A stretch of DNA of 64,000 nt from Brevibacillus_C sp046036945 (GCF_046036945.1 NZ_JBJQOQ010000012.1:1-64000), one strand, 5' to 3'. Positions 31,924-40,553 are shown, numbered from the stretch's first letter. The notes: generated by a model from the sequence alone, not told the origin. Program-made: numbers and translations.

Positions 31924-33306
31924 ATGATGCTGAAGTATGGGACTGTTGTACTATCGCTGCTCGCCACTCTGATTTTGCAACCGCTGCAGGTGACGGCGGA
32001 ACAGCCGGCAGTCTCGGATGAAACGGCGCCACCCCTGCCGATGCGGGTCTCGCCTGTGACGATCCCGGCCCGCATTGCGCTTGTTTCCGGCAATGCGCTT
32101 TGGATCGTAGAGGGGAGCAAGCCGGAGGCCAAGCCCGTCAAGGTTCAGACCAAGGGATCTGTAGACGCCATCGGCTGGTCACACGATGGGGCGTGGCTGT
32201 TGTACCAGCAGCGAACCAAGGAATTTGGTCCAGCCTATCTGTGGGCAGCCAAGGCGGACGGCAGTGTCACCCGGCAGGTTGATTCCCAGCCGTTGTCTGA
32301 TCAAGCCTCCTGGTCGCCCGTACAGAACATGATCGCTTACAGTACGCTGGATCCTGCTGGGCAGCTGCCCGAAGGAAATCTAAAGATCGCCACGGTGTAC
32401 GCCGACGGTCAGATTTCTTCACGCGTGCTTTTGCCTGGCAAGAGCAGGGTCGGAGCGTTTGCCTGGGCACCTGACGGAAAGAGCCTCGCCGTCTCGCTGG
32501 AGCGGCTCAAAACTGAACCGCTGCTGATCGACCGGGTCACGCTTGCGGGAAAACGCACCCGTCTGATGGCCGAGGGAGGGCCGGTTGATCCGAATGTCGG
32601 AATCTACCCATACCTGGCTTCCGGCCTTACGTGGTCGCCGGATGGCAAGTATTTGGCCTTCCACGTTACGGTCAGTTCCGGATCGATGTCGGCGGACGGG
32701 GTGGCCATTCAATTGCTGGATACCACCAAACCCAACTGGATCGTGGAGTTGGGTGTCGGACTGAGATACCCGCAGTGGCTGGCCTGGTCGCCCGACAGCC
32801 GACAGTTGGCCTATATTCAAGGCGGGCGGCGGGAAGCGACGGACAACAAGCATTTGTTCATCGTCGATGTCAGCGCCGGATTTGCCATCGTGGACAGCGG
32901 AATGAAAGGCTACGTCGATACCCAGCCACGCTGGACAGCCAAGCAGCCTTACGCTGTTGTGTTTGCCCGGGGGAGGGAATCGTTCAAGATGGGCACGACA
33001 GAATCCGGCGGCGTTCTGGTGCCGGGACAGCGCATCTGGATACGCGGCCGGGACGGTCAGGAGCAGGCGATCACCGTAGGACCGGACAGCACGGCCGACT
33101 ACGATCCGCAGGTGTCCCCGGACTGCAGGCAGCTGCTGTTTATGCGGCTGCATGAAGCTCACAAAGGCTCCCTTTACGTTCAGGAGTACCCCAATGGCCC
33201 TGCCGTTCCATGGCTGACGGGACTGTCGGGTGAGTTCGGATATTACGGCAACTACTATCCAAGCTGGATACAGGTCTTCTGGGAACGGCCGCGGCGCAGC
33301 GGATAA
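31924..33306 (+). CDS. Secreted TolB-like beta-propeller protein
   Basis: 460-aa protein. ATG 31924 (after GGGAGGATCGG) opens a signal peptide MMLKYGTVVLSLLATLILQP with likely cleavage near VTAEQ. The mature part has repeating propeller blades with the (S/W)SPDGK pattern (GWSHDGAWLLYQQ, AWAPDGKSLAVSL, TWSPDGKYLAF, AWSPDSRQLAYIQ), as in TolB/PD40 proteins. No protease domain follows, unlike propeller peptidases. Function unknown; probably binds protein or polysaccharide outside the membrane. Confidence 0.8.
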   Translation: MMLKYGTVVLSLLATLILQPLQVTAEQPAVSDETAPPLPMRVSPVTIPARIALVSGNALWIVEGSKPEAKPVKVQTKGSVDAIGWSHDGAWLLYQQRTKEFGPAYLWAAKADGSVTRQVDSQPLSDQASWSPVQNMIAYSTLDPAGQLPEGNLKIATVYADGQISSRVLLPGKSRVGAFAWAPDGKSLAVSLERLKTEPLLIDRVTLAGKRTRLMAEGGPVDPNVGIYPYLASGLTWSPDGKYLAFHVTVSSGSMSADGVAIQLLDTTKPNWIVELGVGLRYPQWLAWSPDSRQLAYIQGGRREATDNKHLFIVDVSAGFAIVDSGMKGYVDTQPRWTAKQPYAVVFARGRESFKMGTTESGGVLVPGQRIWIRGRDGQEQAITVGPDSTADYDPQVSPDCRQLLFMRLHEAHKGSLYVQEYPNGPAVPWLTGLSGEFGYYGNYYPSWIQVFWERPRRSG

Positions 33307-33498
33307 AAGCGAATCCCTCTTTTTTCTGCGAAAGATTTTCAGCGAAAGAACAGAGGAAAGGCGAGCGGAGAGAAACCTGACGTTTGATGGAGAAATTTGT
33401 TTCCTAAAAAATACCATAACGAATGTAACTTTTTCCGCCTTTATCTCGTATAATATAATAGAAACCTTTGGTTATAGATGAAAAGAGGGAGTGTTGCT

Positions 33499-33618
33499 AT
33501 GGATGAGCGTAAAAAGTTAAGAAAAATGCTGTTTGTTACAGGATCGATCGGCTTCTTTGTGTTCGCAATGGTCGTCGTCACCGAGATCGTGCGTTTATCT
33601 GTTCATGTTATACGGTAA
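33499..33618 (+). CDS. 39-aa small membrane protein
   Basis: ORF of 39 codons after GAGGGAGTG: basic start MDERKKLRKM, then one hydrophobic helix LFVTGSIGFFVFAMVVV and a short amphipathic tail. No family recognised. It has a strong terminator behind it, which supports an independent small gene. Confidence 0.55.
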   Translation: MDERKKLRKMLFVTGSIGFFVFAMVVVTEIVRLSVHVIR

Positions 33619-33659
33619 TGAATAAACCGATTGTATAGAGGCAGTGCTTGCCAGAAAAA

Positions 33660-33702
33660 AGGAGCTTTTCCTCTGAGATTATGGGGAAAGCTCCTTTTTT
33701 TT
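33660..33702 (+). terminator. Rho-independent terminator
   Basis: GGAGCTTTTCC / GGGAAAGCTCC stem with T run after and A run before. Confidence 0.85.
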
Positions 33703-33720
33703 CGACAAATATCGAGTTTC

Positions 33721-33830
33721 TGTGGATAAGAAGCAGAGTCAAATCCACATTGGTATTCTTCGTTTTGTAACAGTTTTACACAAGCTATTCACAGGTTACC
33801 AACAGTGATGTCCACAGAACCTGTGGATAT
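33721..33830. promoter_or_regulatory. DnaA-box cluster upstream of sda
   Basis: TGTGGATAA at 33721-33729 is a perfect DnaA box (reverse of TTATCCACA). Near matches follow: TTTTACACA (33774), CTATTCACA (33785), ATGTCCACA (33808) and TGTGGATAT (33822, reverse). Five boxes within 110 bp directly before the sda promoter mirror B. subtilis, where DnaA activates sda. Confidence 0.8.
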
Positions 33831-33838
33831 CGGAACGG

Positions 33839-33868
33839 TTGTTCGAGCCTGGACGGACATGCTACAAT
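33839..33868 (+). promoter_or_regulatory. Sigma-A promoter of sda
   Basis: TTGTTC (33839-33844), 18-bp spacer, TACAAT (33863-33868), just after the last DnaA box. Confidence 0.6.
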
Positions 33869-33894
33869 GAAAAAAATGAGTGGAGGTGTAAGAC

Positions 33895-34056
33895 GTGAAG
33901 TACCTAAGCGATGCTCTATTGCTGGAAGTGTATCAACGGGCTAAAGAACTCCAATTAGAGCAGGCGTTTATCGAGCTACTCTACTCTGAGATGCAAGACC
34001 GCAATTTAGTCCAATTTGAAGCTTCCACTCAAGACCAGGCAACAAGAACGGCGTAG
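33895..34056 (+). CDS. sda: Sda, sporulation checkpoint inhibitor
   Basis: 53-aa protein beginning MKYLSDALLLEVYQRAKELQ and continuing LEQAFIELLYSEMQDRNL, clearly similar to B. subtilis Sda (46 aa), a helical hairpin that binds the dimerisation domain of sporulation kinases and blocks Spo0A phosphorylation while DNA replication is active or damaged. The start is GTG 33895 with GGAGGTG before it. The upstream DnaA boxes match the known control by DnaA. The C-terminal extension (VQFEASTQDQATRTA) is longer than in Bacillus. Confidence 0.9.
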   Translation: MKYLSDALLLEVYQRAKELQLEQAFIELLYSEMQDRNLVQFEASTQDQATRTA

Positions 34057-34087
34057 CAATCGATCCGAACGTTGCCTCGAGCCTGTT

Positions 34088-34116
34088 GCCGCCCGCTTCT
34101 GCACGGGCGGCTTTTT
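34088..34116. terminator. Terminator after sda
   Basis: GCCGCCCG / CGGGCGGC stem (34088-34111) then TTTTT. Confidence 0.85.
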
Positions 34117-34129
34117 CATAAAGTGGAGC

Positions 34130-34624
34130 TTACTCCGCCGCCAGTTCAAAGGCCGTTATGGAGTCAATCGGCTCCCCGTTTACCTGTTCCGGCAGATAGA
34201 ACAGAACCGGTCCGCGTTCGCGAATCGGCTTCCCGTCCTTGGCGAACTGAAGAATTGCCCGCTTGGCCTGCTCCAACGTAAGGGTTATGGTTTCCATGTT
34301 TTCACGATGGATGCGCAGAAGAGTCGCCTCCGGCAGCGGTTCGGCGTTTTCCAGAAACGGCGCCAGCTTGATGGCGAAGTCGCCATCCAGTACTTTCCGC
34401 ACTTGAAGCAGGCTGCGCTGTTCGGAAGGAGGAGTTGCTCCTTCCTCCAGTTCCTTGTCCCATTGTGCCCCCGTGCCTTGCAGGTAGGACTGCTCTTGGT
34501 CGGCATCTTCAACATCTGGCCGATACGTGCGAAGATCAAATTTCCGATCGTCAAAAATCCACACACTGGGGTCAAGCGTAATTCCAAAGCGTACGGCTCC
34601 TTTTATCACAATTACGTCAGCCAT
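34130..34624 (-). CDS. Conserved hypothetical protein
   Basis: 164-aa soluble protein, ATG 34624 after AAAGGAG. It begins MADVIVIKGAVRFGITLDPS and contains VWIFDDRKFDLRTY and a C-terminal PVLFYLPEQVNGEPIDSITA. No catalytic motif or family recognised. It lies between sda and ylaN on the opposite strand and appears monocistronic. Confidence 0.65.
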   Translation of the reverse strand: MADVIVIKGAVRFGITLDPSVWIFDDRKFDLRTYRPDVEDADQEQSYLQGTGAQWDKELEEGATPPSEQRSLLQVRKVLDGDFAIKLAPFLENAEPLPEATLLRIHRENMETITLTLEQAKRAILQFAKDGKPIRERGPVLFYLPEQVNGEPIDSITAFELAAE

Positions 34625-34846
34625 ATCCATCTCTCCTTTGCTCACTTCTTTACATTACTTCATCACGGCGGATAAGTACAGACCCGCAGCGGTCCCTGTC
34701 CTTTGCCTGTCCGAAATCACTTCTTCGTTCCGTGTTCGAGAGGGTTAATTTTCCATGGAAACACAAACAGACCGCTTCTCCTCTTTTCAAATGGACGTAA
34801 ATGGCGTACTATGTATGATAGATAGTGGCAAACGGAGGGATAGGTT

Positions 34847-35131
34847 TTGACACAGGTTAGGATTCCGGACATGGCAAATAAAGCACTCGCATTGCTGCGA
34901 GATGATGCGAACAAGATCTATAAATTGATTGACGTACAGATGGAAAACCTGACCATGCCGCAGTGCCCTCTCTATGAGGAAGTACTGGACACGCAAATGT
35001 TCGGGCTCTCCCGTGAAATCGAGTTTGCCGTTCGCCTGGGTCTGATCGAAGAAGAGGCCGGGCGAGAAATCATGGGGGATTTGGAACGCAAACTTGCACT
35101 GCTTCACGAAATGTTTAATAAAGACAAGTAA
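34847..35131 (+). CDS. ylaN: YlaN family protein (iron homeostasis)
   Basis: 94-aa protein carrying the strongly conserved YlaN block VQMENLTMPQCPLYEEVLDT-QMFGLSREIEFAVRLGL. In B. subtilis and Staphylococcus YlaN affects iron homeostasis through Fur. The start is TTG 34847 with GGAGGGATAGG before it. Usually near ftsW in bacilli; here ftsW is about 3 kb away on the other strand. Confidence 0.92.
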   Translation: MTQVRIPDMANKALALLRDDANKIYKLIDVQMENLTMPQCPLYEEVLDTQMFGLSREIEFAVRLGLIEEEAGREIMGDLERKLALLHEMFNKDK

Positions 35132-35162
35132 GCGAGGGATGAACTCATCCCTCGCTTTTTTT
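35131..35162. terminator. Bidirectional terminator between ylaN and cax
   Basis: AGCGAGGGATGA / TCATCCCTCGCT perfect stem followed by T run. Confidence 0.9.
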
Positions 35163-36213
35163 AGGTGATGTAGAAGGCGGTCCCGAGAATGAGGTAGACG
35201 GCGAGCAGCAGTACGCCTTCATACCAGTTTGTCGCCCCGTCTCGCGAAATGGAAATGGCAATGAATGCCCCTACGGCAATGGCGGTTAGTTCATAAGGGG
35301 TAAAGACGATATTCATCGGAGTGCCCAGCAAGAGACTGATGAGTATAAGCGTCGGGGCGACAAAGAGGGCGATCTGCAGACTGGAGCCGATAGCGATTTC
35401 CACCGCGCCGCCAATCCGGTTTTTCATCGCCAGCATGACAGCCGCACTGTGTTCAGCCGCATTGCCGATAATCGCGATGACAAAGGCGCCGACGAACAGC
35501 TCCGACCAGCCGAAGGTGACTACTACGGATTCGATGCTGTGGACCAGCCATTCCGAGACGACGGCGACAAAGAAGGTTGCGGCGATCATCATGATGATTG
35601 AGACGCCCTTCGACCAGAGCGGCTCGTGATCGTTTGGCTCGATGTCGGCAAGAATCTCTTTGTGCGTCACCATGGAGAACAACAGCCAGAGGATGTAGGC
35701 CACGATCAGGATGATCGCGATCACGACGCTAAGCAGGTTGATCTGATCCTGCGACAGACCGCTCATGAACACAGCCGGCACAAACAAGCCGATAACCGAC
35801 AGAACCATTAAGGAGGAGTTGTGCCCGGCAAGCGTCCCATTGTACGCCTGCTCTTTGTATTTAAAGCCGCCAAACAGCACGCTCAGGCCCAATACGAGCA
35901 GCATATTGCCGATGATAGAGCCGGTGATGGAGGCCTTCACCATATCGAACAGGCCTTCTTTCAGCAAGAAAAAAGAGATGATCAGCTCAGCGGCATTGCC
36001 GAAAGTAGCGCTGAGAAATCCGCCGATTCGGTCCCCGGCGTAGTACGCTACACTCTCCGTGGCCTTTCCCAGCCAGGCGGCCAAGATGACGATAGCCAGC
36101 GAAGCTATGGCAAACTTGAGGATTTCATTTTGCAGCAGATAGTGAGAGCCTGCCGCGAGCACCAGGCTGGCTGCGATCAAGGTATAAAAACGTTTCAGGT
36201 TCACCCGTGTCAC
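35161..36213 (-). CDS. cax: Calcium/proton antiporter (CaCA family, YfkE/Cax type)
   Basis: 350-aa membrane protein with about eleven helices. The two CaCA alpha repeats are clear: FGNAAELIISFFLL near residue 72 and IGNAAEHSAAVMLAM near residue 252, containing the ion-binding glutamates. A short acidic cytoplasmic loop (DIEPNDHEP) separates the halves. Typical of bacterial Ca2+/H+ exchangers such as B. subtilis YfkE. Monocistronic. Confidence 0.92.
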   Translation of the reverse strand: MTRVNLKRFYTLIAASLVLAAGSHYLLQNEILKFAIASLAIVILAAWLGKATESVAYYAGDRIGGFLSATFGNAAELIISFFLLKEGLFDMVKASITGSIIGNMLLVLGLSVLFGGFKYKEQAYNGTLAGHNSSLMVLSVIGLFVPAVFMSGLSQDQINLLSVVIAIILIVAYILWLLFSMVTHKEILADIEPNDHEPLWSKGVSIIMMIAATFFVAVVSEWLVHSIESVVVTFGWSELFVGAFVIAIIGNAAEHSAAVMLAMKNRIGGAVEIAIGSSLQIALFVAPTLILISLLLGTPMNIVFTPYELTAIAVGAFIAISISRDGATNWYEGVLLLAVYLILGTAFYIT

Positions 36214-36327
36214 CTCGGTACATAGTCTGCCCTGCGGCTCCTCTATTTATATGACGAATGCATATCGTGCAGAAGACGTGAAAAAATAGGAAAGACAAAA
36301 ACGGCTGGAGGAAAGGAGGAGTTTTGC

Positions 36328-36570
36328 TTGACACAACCGTATTTTTGTCCGACCTGCACATCCAATCGGATGCGCTTCAACATCATTCAGCAGGTTCCCC
36401 AAGCAGTTCGCATGGATCCGCAAACGGGCGAGATCGTAAAAAACTTGTCTACCGAAGAACTAGATGCGTTTCATCAGCCGTATCGCGGTGATGCTTTTCT
36501 GGTACAGTGCGGAGTGTGCGGGACCATTGAGCGGGAAGAGCGTTTCATCAAAATGGCACAAAAAGGATAA
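36328..36570 (+). CDS. Small zinc-ribbon-like protein
   Basis: 80-aa protein with two cysteine pairs, YFCPTCTSNRM at the start and VQCGVCGTIEREERF near the end, probably one zinc ribbon. The start is TTG 36328 with AAAGGAGGAG before it. No known family; small ribbon proteins may bind nucleic acid or protein partners. Confidence 0.7.
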   Translation: MTQPYFCPTCTSNRMRFNIIQQVPQAVRMDPQTGEIVKNLSTEELDAFHQPYRGDAFLVQCGVCGTIEREERFIKMAQKG

Positions 36571-36574
36571 AAGA

Positions 36575-36611
36575 AAGCTGCTGATCATATGGTCAGCAGC
36601 TTCCTCTTTTT
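36575..36611. terminator. Bidirectional terminator
   Basis: AAGCTGCTGA / TCAGCAGCTT stem, then CCTCTTTTTA; between the zinc-ribbon gene and sleB (convergent). Confidence 0.8.
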
Positions 36612-36628
36612 ATTTTGTTTCCTGCTTG

Positions 36629-37405
36629 TCAATAGCAGAAGATGTGCTTGCCGATCTGCTTGATTTGCGGTCTGCTCCAGATCCACTTCGAGGTTGCCGT
36701 CTCCGGGTTGAAATAGTACAGCGCACCGTCAGTTGGGTCCCACCCGTTGATGGCATCCTGTACAGCTTTTCTCGCAGAGTCGTTCGGGGTCAGCCAAATT
36801 TGCCCGTCGGCTACGGCCGTAAAGGCGAGCGGTTCAAAGATGACACCGGACGGCGTATTGGGAAATTGCGGGCTCTTTACCCGGTTTAAGATGACGGCAG
36901 CCACGGCGACCTGCCCTTCGTAGGGTTCCCCGCGCGCTTCCCCGTACACACATTGGGCCATTATTTTCAACTCATTTTCCGGGAAGCGCTTCGAGTGCGT
37001 GGTTCCAGCCGGAGTTGATGGCGCAGTAGGCTGGGGTGCAGGTGCAGGTGCAGTTGTTCCGGCGCCCAATTCCTCGGCAGTCGGGCGGTAGTCCTTGGTC
37101 GCATTGTAGAGCATCAGCTTGCTTTTCGGACCCAGAACACCGTCTACCTCTTCCAGGCCGAATTCGTATTGAAAGTTCCGCAGTGCCCAGTACGTCTGCC
37201 AGCCGAACTGACCGTCGACAGCGCCATGGTAAAAACCTAAATGCTTCAAACGGTACTGCAATTCACGAACGTCCTTGCCCGTCGCGCCTACCTTGACCAC
37301 CTGGTTGCTGAACGCCTCTGTCACAGTCTGGATCCCGGCTGTAACGGCAACCAGGGAGAGAAGAACGGTCAGAAGGATAAGTTTCATCCGCTTTGTCATC
37401 CGCAT
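36629..37405 (-). CDS. sleB: Spore cortex-lytic enzyme SleB
   Basis: 258-aa lytic transglycosylase that digests muramic-lactam cortex during germination. Signal peptide residues 1-31, peptidoglycan-binding domain about 36-100 (VGATGKDVRELQYRLKHLGF), Ala/Pro/Thr linker about 115-137, and catalytic hydrolase domain 140-258 with Glu156 in VYGEARGEP and the terminal YYFNPETATSKWIW. Length and order match SleB. The partner gene ypeB, usually directly downstream, is absent here, because the next gene is convergent. Confidence 0.92.
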   Translation of the reverse strand: MRMTKRMKLILLTVLLSLVAVTAGIQTVTEAFSNQVVKVGATGKDVRELQYRLKHLGFYHGAVDGQFGWQTYWALRNFQYEFGLEEVDGVLGPKSKLMLYNATKDYRPTAEELGAGTTAPAPAPQPTAPSTPAGTTHSKRFPENELKIMAQCVYGEARGEPYEGQVAVAAVILNRVKSPQFPNTPSGVIFEPLAFTAVADGQIWLTPNDSARKAVQDAINGWDPTDGALYYFNPETATSKWIWSRPQIKQIGKHIFCY

Positions 37406-37664
37406 GTAAGTATCTCCTTCCTGATCTTGCTTCTGTGGTTATTTTGTCCCGACCTGTACTCTTTTAGGAGGAATCACAGTTGTAAAATACTGGTCATTTT
37501 TTACCGGCCGATCAAACGTTATTTTCTCTTTTACACCCAAGCTCTTGCCCGGTATAATAAGAAAAAGTTCGTATATGAACACGCTTTCACACGGCGTGTC
37601 GACATACATGGCGGCTGCAGACATGTACGGTTGGACCTACTTATATCCGAGAGAGGTGTGAAGC

Positions 37665-38003
37665 ATGGAAGGTAGAATGAGGGGAGAAGTGCGCGTTGCT
37701 GATCACGTGGTGGCAGTGATTGCCAGTGTAGCAGCTCAGGATATTCCGGGAATTGTGTTCAAAGGGGGATTGTACGAAGAGTTCTCCAAACGCGTAGGAG
37801 GGAAAAATTCCGCCAAGGGCATTCAGGTGAAACTGGAGGAAGGGGAGACGAAGATTGACATGCGAGTCGTCGTGCGGTACGGACTGCAGATCCACCAGGT
37901 TTGCCGGGCCTTGCAAGCGCAGGTCAAACAGTTGGTCGAGCAGCTTACCGGGATCCCTGTCAGGGAGATCAACGTCCGCGTCGAGGGAATCGAAACCGCT
38001 TGA
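37665..38003 (+). CDS. Asp23/Gls24 family protein
   Basis: 112-aa protein of the Asp23/Gls24 (DUF322) family: VADHVVAVIASVAAQDIPGI at the start and EINVRVEGI at the end. Family members act in envelope stress or as small scaffolds near the membrane, for example AmaP-Asp23 in Staphylococcus. GAGAGAGGTGTG precedes the ATG. Single gene with its own terminator. Confidence 0.88.
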   Translation: MEGRMRGEVRVADHVVAVIASVAAQDIPGIVFKGGLYEEFSKRVGGKNSAKGIQVKLEEGETKIDMRVVVRYGLQIHQVCRALQAQVKQLVEQLTGIPVREINVRVEGIETA

Positions 38004-38015
38004 GCTGCAGAAAAA

Positions 38016-38048
38016 AGAGGCCTTCCTTCACGGGAAAGCCTCTTTCTT
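38016..38048. terminator. Bidirectional terminator
   Basis: AGAGGCCTTCC / GGGAAAGCCTCT imperfect stem with T-rich end, between the convergent Asp23-like and ftsW genes. Confidence 0.75.
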
Positions 38049-38072
38049 ATTTGAAAACTGCAGCCGCGGGCT

Positions 38073-39239
38073 TTAGGTTTGGCCCCTGGCTTGTACCAGC
38101 TCCAAGGCCTTTTGCCGGTTTACTTCTCGCGACACGCTGAGCAAGAGGCCCGTTCCGAGCAAGCAGACCAACAGGGAGGAGCCGCCGTAGCTGATAAAGG
38201 GAAGCGGCACTCCGGTCAACGGAATAGAGGCGGTAACGCCGCCGATGTTGATCAGCGCCTGGATGCCGATCATCGCGACAACGCCAATCCCTGTGAGGCT
38301 GGCGAAGTTGTCCTTGCACTTGAGGCAGATGTACAGGCCCCGCAGCAAAAAAGCGAGGTAAACGAGCAGGAAGATGGACGCGCCGATAAATCCGAACTCT
38401 TCGCCGATGACGGAAAAGATAAAATCGGTATGGGCTTCCGGTAAATACAAATACTTCTGAATGCTTTTTCCGTACCCGGCTCCCGTAATCCCGCCGCGGG
38501 CGAAGGCAAAAAGCGATTGGCTGATCTGCCATCCGTCACCCTTGGGATCGGCCCATGGATTGGTATATGCAAGGATTCGCACAAGGGCGTGACTTTTGAC
38601 CGAAACGTACCAGGTTAAAAAGAGAGAAACGGGGGGAACGGTCAGCAAGAACAGCTGCTTGATATTGGCGCCGCCGCAGACCATGATAATTCCGGCTGTC
38701 CCCAAAAGAATCGCGGCTGTTCCCAGATCGGGCTGCAGGGCGATCAAGAGGAAGAACACGCCAGTTACCACCAGTGCCGGCATCAGCCCCGTTTTAAAAT
38801 CGCGAAAGCGCTCCCCCTTTTTGGAAATGATCGCGGCCAAGTAGAGAATCAAACCTAGCTTGGCAAATTCGGCCGTTTGCAAACTGGCTGGTCCTATTTT
38901 TATCCATGACTGCGCTCCTTTGATCGGATCCGCAATACCTGGCACATACACCAGGATAAGCGAGATAAAACTCAAGACGGCGATTAGCAGAAAGTTTTTT
39001 TTGTAGAACGAAAATGGGATATTCATGGTGATAAACATCCCGATTATGCCTGCGCATACCCACATGATCTGTTTCTTAATAAAGTAGAGGGAGTCTCCTT
39101 TACAAGACCCGCACCCAAGAATGCTAAAATCGACGTATGCGTAAATCGAACTGGCGCTGATCACCATGGTTATTCCAAATCCTACCAGTAAAGCTGTCAA
39201 AAACAGGAGTAGAAAGTCCGGTACACCGCGCGTTTTCAA
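38073..39239 (-). CDS. ftsW: FtsW/RodA/SpoVE peptidoglycan polymerase
   Basis: 388-aa SEDS glycosyltransferase with about ten helices that polymerises lipid II at the division site (or in elongation or cortex synthesis). Conserved blocks: FAKLGLILYLAAI, ALQPDLGTAAIL with the catalytic Asp, GGITGAGYGKSIQKYLYLPE, AHTDFIFSVIGEEFGFIG, and the end LPFISYGGSSLLVCL. Odd feature: the first extracellular loop carries two cysteines, ILGCGSCKGDS (Cys43, Cys46). It may be FtsW or a paralogue; the location near ylaN favours FtsW. Confidence 0.88.
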   Translation of the reverse strand: MKTRGVPDFLLLFLTALLVGFGITMVISASSIYAYVDFSILGCGSCKGDSLYFIKKQIMWVCAGIIGMFITMNIPFSFYKKNFLLIAVLSFISLILVYVPGIADPIKGAQSWIKIGPASLQTAEFAKLGLILYLAAIISKKGERFRDFKTGLMPALVVTGVFFLLIALQPDLGTAAILLGTAGIIMVCGGANIKQLFLLTVPPVSLFLTWYVSVKSHALVRILAYTNPWADPKGDGWQISQSLFAFARGGITGAGYGKSIQKYLYLPEAHTDFIFSVIGEEFGFIGASIFLLVYLAFLLRGLYICLKCKDNFASLTGIGVVAMIGIQALINIGGVTASIPLTGVPLPFISYGGSSLLVCLLGTGLLLSVSREVNRQKALELVQARGQT

Positions 39240-39308
39240 CAGATGATACCCCCTTGACGGAAAACAGAGAGGATCCCTGCTCCCTCTCTGCCAAATGTGG
39301 AGTATATG

Positions 39309-39653
39309 TTAGTAACTTGACAACTTTTCTTTTAGTTGGCTCAATTTGCGATTAGCGGAGTCGAGAATGGCTTTTGGCACTTCTGCATCGTAGTCCAAAC
39401 CATGAGGGAAGAGGTGCTTGCCGATAAATGGCTCATCAGTCTTGAGCAGCGTGTGCGGATCTTCCAATCCGCCTTCAACAACATCCGCCGGAACGCGCAG
39501 ATAGTATGTGTTGGAGCGATCGTCCATTTTATAATCATATGTAGCGTGGTTATAATCCCATGCCCAGCGAATAAAGCCAAGCCCGTTCATGATTTCGTCT
39601 AATTCAGCAAGAATCAGCTCTTTATTGCCAATCCCTGTGTCCTTCAACAGCAT
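39309..39653 (-). CDS. yugN: YugN-like family protein
   Basis: 114-aa protein of the YugN-like family of Bacillales, function unknown. ATG 39653 follows AAGGAGG. Characteristic text: GLGFIRWAWDYNHATYDYKM and YYLRVPADVVEGGLEDPHT. In other bacilli yugN sits apart from ftsW, so the pairing is not informative. Confidence 0.8.
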   Translation of the reverse strand: MLLKDTGIGNKELILAELDEIMNGLGFIRWAWDYNHATYDYKMDDRSNTYYLRVPADVVEGGLEDPHTLLKTDEPFIGKHLFPHGLDYDAEVPKAILDSANRKLSQLKEKLSSY

Positions 39654-39833
39654 ATGTTTTTCCTCCTTAACGTACCTTCCTGTTTGTAGGGAATCATTCA
39701 CTCTCTTATGATAGTAGGTTTTCCGCATTAACGCAATGTGTAAACGGGATTCTTACGGAACTTGTCACAGTGCATGAGATCGCAGGGGGCGGGAAAAACT
39801 ACAAACTGTTCATGAAAAAAGGAGGAAACAGGG

Positions 39834-40277
39834 ATGGCAAAAGTGGAAAATCGCACCTTGCGTGAAATTATGACGAAAGATGTTGAAACCGTAAGCCTGA
39901 AGGACAATGTCTACGAAGTGGCCTGCAAAATGCGCGATTGGAACGTAGGATCCATTCCTGTCGTAGACGAAAAGCACGATGTGATCGGGATCATCACCGA
40001 CCGGGATATCGTCATCCGCGGCCTTGCCGAGAAACGGGAAGGATCGGCTGCGATCGAGCAGGTCATGTCCCGTGACATCGTGCTCGGCCGGCCTGATATG
40101 ACGGTAGACGAAGCGGCAAAGATGATGGCCGAACACCAGGTACGCCGCCTGCCTGTAGTCGACAATGGAAAACTGGTGGGCATCGTCGCCCTGGCCGACA
40201 TGGCTGTGCGCCAAGTTCATCAAGATGAAGCCAGCGAAGCGCTTAACCAGATTTCCGAACCGGCTTCCCGCCACTAA
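39834..40277 (+). CDS. CBS-domain protein
   Basis: 147-aa protein with two CBS motifs: residues about 8-65 (LREIMTKDVETVSLKDNVYE ... IGIITDRDIVIRGL) and about 75-130 (VMSRDIVLGRPDMTVDEAAK ... LVGIVALADMAV). Such stand-alone pairs bind adenine nucleotides and often sense energy state; YhcV of B. subtilis is a similar protein. AAAAAAGGAGG precedes the ATG; a terminator follows. Confidence 0.88.
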   Translation: MAKVENRTLREIMTKDVETVSLKDNVYEVACKMRDWNVGSIPVVDEKHDVIGIITDRDIVIRGLAEKREGSAAIEQVMSRDIVLGRPDMTVDEAAKMMAEHQVRRLPVVDNGKLVGIVALADMAVRQVHQDEASEALNQISEPASRH

Positions 40278-40290
40278 TCGCCGGGTGAAG

Positions 40291-40330
40291 GGCCTTTTCT
40301 CAACGCATGGGGAAAAGGCCTTTTGCATTT
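40291..40330 (+). terminator. Terminator after the CBS-protein gene
   Basis: GGCCTTTTC / GAAAAGGCC stem then TTTT. Confidence 0.8.
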
Positions 40331-40410
40331 TTCGTAAAATGGGCTTGATCGACCATGGCATCCTCCCATCCGCCCGCATAGGCTGGTAACGTGAAGAAAG
40401 GAGGATCCAT

Positions 40411-40503
40411 ATGGGCTTTTTTGATTTTGGCGAGAATGAAGAGATTCTCTGGATCATTATTGTAGTGGTGATTCTTCTGTTCTTTTTTAACGACCGGAAC
40501 TGA
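40411..40503 (+). CDS. YjcZ-type tiny hydrophobic spore protein
   Basis: 30-aa ORF: MGFFDFGENEEILWIIIVVV then ILLFFFNDRN, with AAAGGAGG before the ATG. Same MGFFD start and one-helix design as the 25-aa ORF at 22197. Probably a small membrane protein of sporulating cells. Confidence 0.65.
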   Translation: MGFFDFGENEEILWIIIVVVILLFFFNDRN

Positions 40504-40528
40504 GCAGTCCTGTCTGGCTTTTTCGCGA

Positions 40529-40553
40529 AACGACCTTGCAAGGGGTCGTTTTT
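40529..40553 (+). terminator. Terminator after the 30-aa ORF
   Basis: AACGACC / GGTCGTT stem then TTT. Confidence 0.75.

Noticed and set aside
37575..37588. TGAACACGCTTTCA as a cre site before the Asp23-like gene
   Set aside because: Mismatch at a conserved inner base, and no catabolic gene follows.
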